28,006 nucleotides of DNA from Lachnospiraceae bacterium (GTDB taxonomy: Bacteria > Bacillota > Clostridia > Lachnospirales > Lachnospiraceae): assembly GCA_024691065.1 (NCBI GenBank), contig JAILOA010000386.1:1-28006 (forward strand), read 5' to 3'. Position 1 is the first letter of the stretch. Every line of letters begins with the position of its first letter. The notes under the pieces were generated by a model. It was given only the letters and a program-made list of their open reading frames with translations. It was not told the origin of the DNA and did no database searches. Made by a program: the position numbers and the translations under genes. This document shows positions 24,121-28,006 of the stretch, one piece after another.

Positions 24121-26832
24121 TTAATCCTGTTTTGTCATAAACTTCTGAATAATATCTACGATACCGTCCTCATCATTTGAAAGAGTTACATAATCGGCAG
24201 CCTCTTTAACCTCATCCTGCGCATTACCCATAGCAATACCAAGTCCGGCATAACGAATCATAGTAATGTCATTGAAGCTGTCACCTACGCAGATAGCTTT
24301 CTTCTTATCTACTTCAAGGAATTTAAGCATCTTATCTACAGCTACCGATTTATCAACAAATTTAGGAAGAATCTCGACAAAGCAAGGATCTGAGCGGAAT
24401 ACATTTAATCTGTCCGAGAACTTCTCTCTGAGAATCTTTTCCATCTCAACCATCTTTACAGGATCACCGCTAAGGAGGAATTTATTAATTGGGAAATCAA
24501 CAAATTTCACAAAGTTATCTACCTCTCGGATACTGATATCACAAGCCTTTGCATCGATTTCGATGTTCATATCGGAACCGTTTCCGCATATAATTTCCTT
24601 ATGATCATCACGGTAAACATTGATACCGAGTCCAAGAGCCTTAGCTGCATCATATACCGGCTTTATGTATTCCTTAGGAATTGTCTGATTGTAAATGCAT
24701 TCGCCGGTCTGACAATTTATAACTGTTGTACCGTTATATGCAATCACATAACCGCCGTGCTTCTGTAATTCGATGGCAGCAGCCGTATGACGTATACCCG
24801 AAACCGAACGTCCGGATGCAATAACAACCTTTTTGCCACGATTCTCGGCATCTATAATCGCAAGTCTGGTTTTCTCGGAAATTGTCTTATCTGAACCTAC
24901 AAGTGTTCCGTCTACATCCAATACAAGGACATCATATAAATCACCCTGTGGTTCCTCTATACCCTTAACTTTTCTAAATATCTTCATAAATTCCTTACCT
25001 GTAATTGTTTCATGCTCATATAAATATTCCGCAATTTTATCCAGAGCATCTCTGTTTTCCATTATCATCTTCTTTGCATCATCATGACATTTCTTAAGAA
25101 TCTTCATAACTTCAACGTCAATCTGTGCAGCAGTTTCATCACCGCAATTAAGTACAGCTCTTCCGTCCAGATAACGGCTTTCAATTGATTCTAAACCAAT
25201 AAGTCCGAATTTCTCGGTCATGCCATATTGTGTAACCATTGAACGGGCAATCTTTGTTGCCTGCTCAATATCATTTGATGCACCTGTTGTTACGGAATCA
25301 AATACAACCTCCTCGGCAGCTCTTCCGCCGAAAAGTGTAGTAACTCTCGCAAGCATTTCCTTTTTACTCATAAGATATTTTTCTTCTTCCGGAACCTGCA
25401 TTACATAACCCAGTGAACCCATGGTTCTTGGAACAATTGTAATTTTCTGTACAGGTTCGGCATCCTTCTGAAGTGCAGTAACAAGGGCATGTCCGCATTC
25501 ATGATATGAAACAATCTTCTTCTCTTCGGGACCAAGGATTCTATCCTTCTTTTCCTTACCTGCGATTACTACTTCGACTGCCTCAAATAAATCAGCCTGG
25601 TTAACAGCCTTTCTTCCGGCCTTAACAGCCATAATGGCAGCTTCATTTATCATATTTGCAAGATCTGAACCAACGGCACCGCTGGTTGCAAGAGCTATCT
25701 CATCAAAATCAACGGAATCATCCATAAGTACATCCTTGGCATGTACCTTAAGAATATCAACTCTTCCCTTTAAGTCCGGCCTTTCAACGATTACACGTCT
25801 GTCAAATCGTCCCGGTCTGAGAAGCGCTTTATCAAGTACTTCAGGACGGTTTGTAGCACCGATTACAACAAGAGCCTTGGATGTATCAAAACCATCCATC
25901 TCCGATAATAACTGATTTAATGTCTGTTCACGTTCGTCATTTCCGCCACCGTAAGCCGCATCACGGCTCTTTCCTATGGCATCGATTTCGTCAATAAATA
26001 TAATACAAGGTGCCATCTGCTGTGCCTGTTTAAATAAATCACGTACACGTGAAGCACCTACACCGACAAACATTTCAACAAAATCGGAACCTGTAAGCGA
26101 AAAGAAAGGAACTCCTGCCTCTCCTGCTACAGCCTTAGCAAGAAGTGTTTTACCGGTTCCCGGAGGTCCTACAAGAAGAGCTCCCTTAGGAAGACGCGCA
26201 CCGATGGCAGTATATTTTTCGGGACTATGAAGGAAATCAACCATTTCGGTAAGGGAATCCATAGCCTCTTCCTGCCCTGCTACATCTTTAAATGTAACGC
26301 CGGTTTCCTTTTGAACATACATTTTGGCATTGCTCTTACCGACGCCCATAATTCCTCCGCCACCCGAAGAATTCTTGAACATAAGTTTATATACAAGATA
26401 CAAACCAATCCAAAATATAAGCAACGGCAATATATACGAAGCAAAGAAATAAAGAATGCTATCTGTTCCCGAAGAAACCTCCTGTTTAAATTCTACTCCG
26501 GTTCCTTCAAGTCTGTCTACCAACTCAACATCCTGTACAATTCTTCCGGTATAATATTTGATACCGTTAACATTTCCGTCAGATGAATTAGGCGTAATCT
26601 TAATCTGAGAATCAGTCAGAACAATCTTTGAAATCTCACCGTTTTCAAGCATTTCTATAAATTGATTATATGAAATCTCTTTATTTGTAGCCTTTTGAAT
26701 CTGATTATTCATAAACAAAAAGGCGATTAAAATAATAATTGCTATAAAAAGAGTGGATATTATACCTTTTTTCTTTCCGCCGTCATCATTATTGTTATTG
26801 TTATTATTGTTATCATTTTGGTTGTTATTCAA
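24121..26832 (-). CDS. ftsH: FtsH membrane AAA+ zinc protease fused to a Cof-type HAD phosphatase
   Basis: Residues 1-630 are a complete FtsH: an Asn-rich start, TM1 at about 24-42, an extracytoplasmic domain, TM2 at about 126-150, Walker A GPPGTGKT (222-229), Walker B IIFIDEID, the second region of homology around RPGRFDRR, and the zinc motif HECGH (444-448; Ala is more usual than Cys at the third position) with Asp521 as likely third ligand. After GKEFMKIFRKVKGIEEPQG the frame runs straight into a full HAD-IIB domain (631-903): DVDGTL (Asp639, Asp641), ASGR, Lys828 and GDSFND with Asp855. No stop, frameshift or usable internal start separates them; the place of the expected HAD Met is Leu (TTA). 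The start is TTG at 26832 behind GGGGGTG. Each FtsH hexamer would carry six phosphatase domains on its cytoplasmic side. The substrate is unknown. Confidence 0.93.
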   Translation of the reverse strand: MNNNQNDNNNNNNNNDDGGKKKGIISTLFIAIIILIAFLFMNNQIQKATNKEISYNQFIEMLENGEISKIVLTDSQIKITPNSSDGNVNGIKYYTGRIVQDVELVDRLEGTGVEFKQEVSSGTDSILYFFASYILPLLIFWIGLYLVYKLMFKNSSGGGGIMGVGKSNAKMYVQKETGVTFKDVAGQEEAMDSLTEMVDFLHSPEKYTAIGARLPKGALLVGPPGTGKTLLAKAVAGEAGVPFFSLTGSDFVEMFVGVGASRVRDLFKQAQQMAPCIIFIDEIDAIGKSRDAAYGGGNDEREQTLNQLLSEMDGFDTSKALVVIGATNRPEVLDKALLRPGRFDRRVIVERPDLKGRVDILKVHAKDVLMDDSVDFDEIALATSGAVGSDLANMINEAAIMAVKAGRKAVNQADLFEAVEVVIAGKEKKDRILGPEEKKIVSYHECGHALVTALQKDAEPVQKITIVPRTMGSLGYVMQVPEEEKYLMSKKEMLARVTTLFGGRAAEEVVFDSVTTGASNDIEQATKIARSMVTQYGMTEKFGLIGLESIESRYLDGRAVLNCGDETAAQIDVEVMKILKKCHDDAKKMIMENRDALDKIAEYLYEHETITGKEFMKIFRKVKGIEEPQGDLYDVLVLDVDGTLVGSDKTISEKTRLAIIDAENRGKKVVIASGRSVSGIRHTAAAIELQKHGGYVIAYNGTTVINCQTGECIYNQTIPKEYIKPVYDAAKALGLGINVYRDDHKEIICGNGSDMNIEIDAKACDISIREVDNFVKFVDFPINKFLLSGDPVKMVEMEKILREKFSDRLNVFRSDPCFVEILPKFVDKSVAVDKMLKFLEVDKKKAICVGDSFNDITMIRYAGLGIAMGNAQDEVKEAADYVTLSNDEDGIVDIIQKFMTKQD

Positions 26833-26840
26833 TATAACAC

Positions 26841-27028
26841 CCCCTAATAAAAGTTGTTGTGAATAAAAAATTTCATAAAGTACATTTAAAATTATTTATG
26901 ATATAGCTTTTTATGAATAAAAAGCTTCGTAACATAAATTATTTCTATTTATGATATAGCTTTTATGAACAAAAAACTTCGTAACTAAAATTTATTATTA
27001 TTTATGATAAAGTTTTTTGTTTTCGTAC
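26841..27028 (-). repeat. Degenerate 53-bp tandem repeat from the DUF1846 3' end into the spacer
   Basis: The block ATTTATGATA begins at 26894, 26947 and 27000, exactly 53 bp apart. The two intergenic copies (26894-26933 and 26947-26985) are nearly identical over 40 bp and end in TTCGTAAC. The third is the end of the DUF1846 coding region itself (its last codons and stop). A fourth, decayed copy is visible around 26861-26880. The 26894 copy contains a perfect hairpin, AGCTTTTTAT/ATAAAAAGCT (26905-26914 with 26917-26926). The array fills the spacer before ftsH; no clear ftsH promoter is visible. Confidence 0.75.
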
Positions 27029-28006
27029 TTAGGCTCACATGTTAAATTCACTCCCAAATTATGGAATGTATTCTCATCCGTAATTGAAAGTATTACAGAA
27101 GAATGTACCTCCAAACCACCGATTTCGCTTAACTTAGACAAAGCTTTTTTAGCATTTTCATCGGTCTCGGCACTTATTGTAAGAGCTATCAATGTCTCAT
27201 CTATATGCATAAGCGGATTATGACTTCCGAAATAATCAACCTTTAATTGCTGAATAGGTTTAATAACAGATGGAGATATCAAATCAACATCATCCGGAAC
27301 TCCCGCAAGAATCTTAAGTGCATTAAGAAGCATAGCACTTGAGGCTCCCATCATAGAGGTTGTTCTACCTGTAACAATTGTACCGTCTGCAAGTTCAATC
27401 GAAGCAGCAGGCTTTCCGGTAAGCTCTTCCTTAACCTTTGCAGCAGCCACAACGGGTCTGTCCTGAATACTTGTACCGGCCTTGTTTAATAATACCTCTA
27501 ATTTACTAAGGATTTCAGGGCTACTGTTACCATTGACCATTTCCACCCTTTCTTTATAATAACGTCTGATAATCTCCTGCTTTGCGGCTATTTTAACAGC
27601 CTCATCATCAACAATACAATTACCGGCCATATTTACACCCATGTCAGTAGGGGACTTATATGGAGATTCACCGTAAATCTTCTCAAACATTGCATTAAGC
27701 ACAGGAAATACTTCGATATCACGATTATAGTTAACAGTTGTATCACCATAAGCCTCAAGGTGATACGGATCAATCATATTAACATCATTTAAATCGGCTG
27801 TTGCAGCTTCATAAGCTAAATTAACAGGATGCGAAAGCGGAATATTCCAAATCGGGAATGTCTCGAACTTGGCATATCCGGCCTTTACACCATGCTTATG
27901 CTCTTGATATAACTGCGAAAGAGCAACTGCCATCTTACCGCTACCCGGACCCGGTGCAGTGATAACAATAAGAGAATTCTTGGTTTCGATATATTCATTC
28001 TTCCCA
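26998..28006 (-). CDS. DUF1846 family protein, 5' end beyond the window
   Basis: The visible 335 residues match the DUF1846 family, whose members are about 500 residues and have no firmly established function. Recognisable stretches are VITAPGPGSGKM near the window edge, a P-loop-like segment, then GVKAGYAKFETFPIWNIPL, HPVNLAYEAATADL and NVNMIDPYHLEAYG-like sequence, and VNMAGNCIVDD further on. The ATG at 27933 is internal: the frame stays open and conserved upstream to the window edge, so the real start lies outside. The C-terminus (YENKKLYHK) coincides with the first copy of the 53-bp repeat array. It may be co-transcribed with ftsH across a 165-nt spacer. Confidence 0.88.
   Translation of the reverse strand, partial: GKNEYIETKNSLIVITAPGPGSGKMAVALSQLYQEHKHGVKAGYAKFETFPIWNIPLSHPVNLAYEAATADLNDVNMIDPYHLEAYGDTTVNYNRDIEVFPVLNAMFEKIYGESPYKSPTDMGVNMAGNCIVDDEAVKIAAKQEIIRRYYKERVEMVNGNSSPEILSKLEVLLNKAGTSIQDRPVVAAAKVKEELTGKPAASIELADGTIVTGRTTSMMGASSAMLLNALKILAGVPDDVDLISPSVIKPIQQLKVDYFGSHNPLMHIDETLIALTISAETDENAKKALSKLSEIGGLEVHSSVILSITDENTFHNLGVNLTCEPKYENKKLYHK

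Noticed and set aside
24121..24960. A separate HAD phosphatase gene downstream of ftsH
   Set aside because: No in-frame ATG or GTG lies near the domain start, the out-of-frame ATGs stop within a few codons, and the frame is continuous with FtsH.
26841..27028. CRISPR-like array
   Set aside because: The repeats are tandem with no unique spacers, differ from each other, and one copy lies inside a coding region; no cas gene is present.
27934..28006. Start of the DUF1846 gene at the ATG at 27933
   Set aside because: The frame stays open to the window edge and encodes the conserved TAPGPGSGK segment before that Met, so the ATG is internal.

Overview
The window looks like chromosomal DNA of a low-GC, anaerobic Gram-positive bacterium. 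The best fit is a Lachnospiraceae member, possibly of the rumen Butyrivibrio/Pseudobutyrivibrio group. The pointers are the rpmE-DUF1385-prmC-prfA block, HprK, a LUD-domain protein, the uvrC/ftsH neighbourhood and an energy-converting Ech hydrogenase, which is known from butyrivibrios. The genus is inference. Every recognisable gene lies on the minus strand, so transcription runs from high to low coordinates. I see no rRNA, tRNA, CRISPR array, phage gene or transposase.

In transcription order the layout is as follows. (1) 28006-26998: 3' two thirds of a DUF1846 gene, followed by a degenerate 53-bp tandem repeat. (2) 26832-24121: FtsH fused in frame to a complete HAD (Cof-type) phosphatase domain, then uvrC 2 nt downstream. 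(3) 22035-19702: LUD-domain protein, hprK and pth. (4) 19578-14407: mfd, a PrsA/SurA-like foldase lipoprotein and a CheX-like protein, closed by an intrinsic terminator. (5) 14227-6452: a consensus promoter (TTGACA, 17 bp, TATAAT) drives echA-B-C-D-E-F, hypC and hypD. This is a membrane [NiFe] hydrogenase with two maturation genes. (6) 6396-926: a strong promoter, rpmE, a terminator-like region, a greatly enlarged DUF1385 protein, prmC and prfA. (7) 893-1: an SPOUT-family RNA methyltransferase that breaks off in mid-domain and runs directly into an internal piece of asparaginyl-tRNA synthetase.

The ech-hyp operon is the metabolic centre. Ech couples reduced ferredoxin oxidation to proton reduction and ion pumping: EchA/EchB form the membrane arm, EchC/D/E/F the electron-transfer and catalytic arm, and HypC/HypD build the Fe(CN)2CO group. 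EchF has grown from the usual two to six predicted [4Fe-4S] clusters by module triplication, and EchC carries an acidic repeated tail.

Most worth a second look are the FtsH-HAD fusion, the six-cluster EchF, the methyltransferase/AsnRS junction near position 116 (real rearrangement or assembly chimera), the 53-bp repeat array, and the roughly 600-residue charged tail on the DUF1385 protein. The remaining genes are ordinary housekeeping genes with intact motifs.
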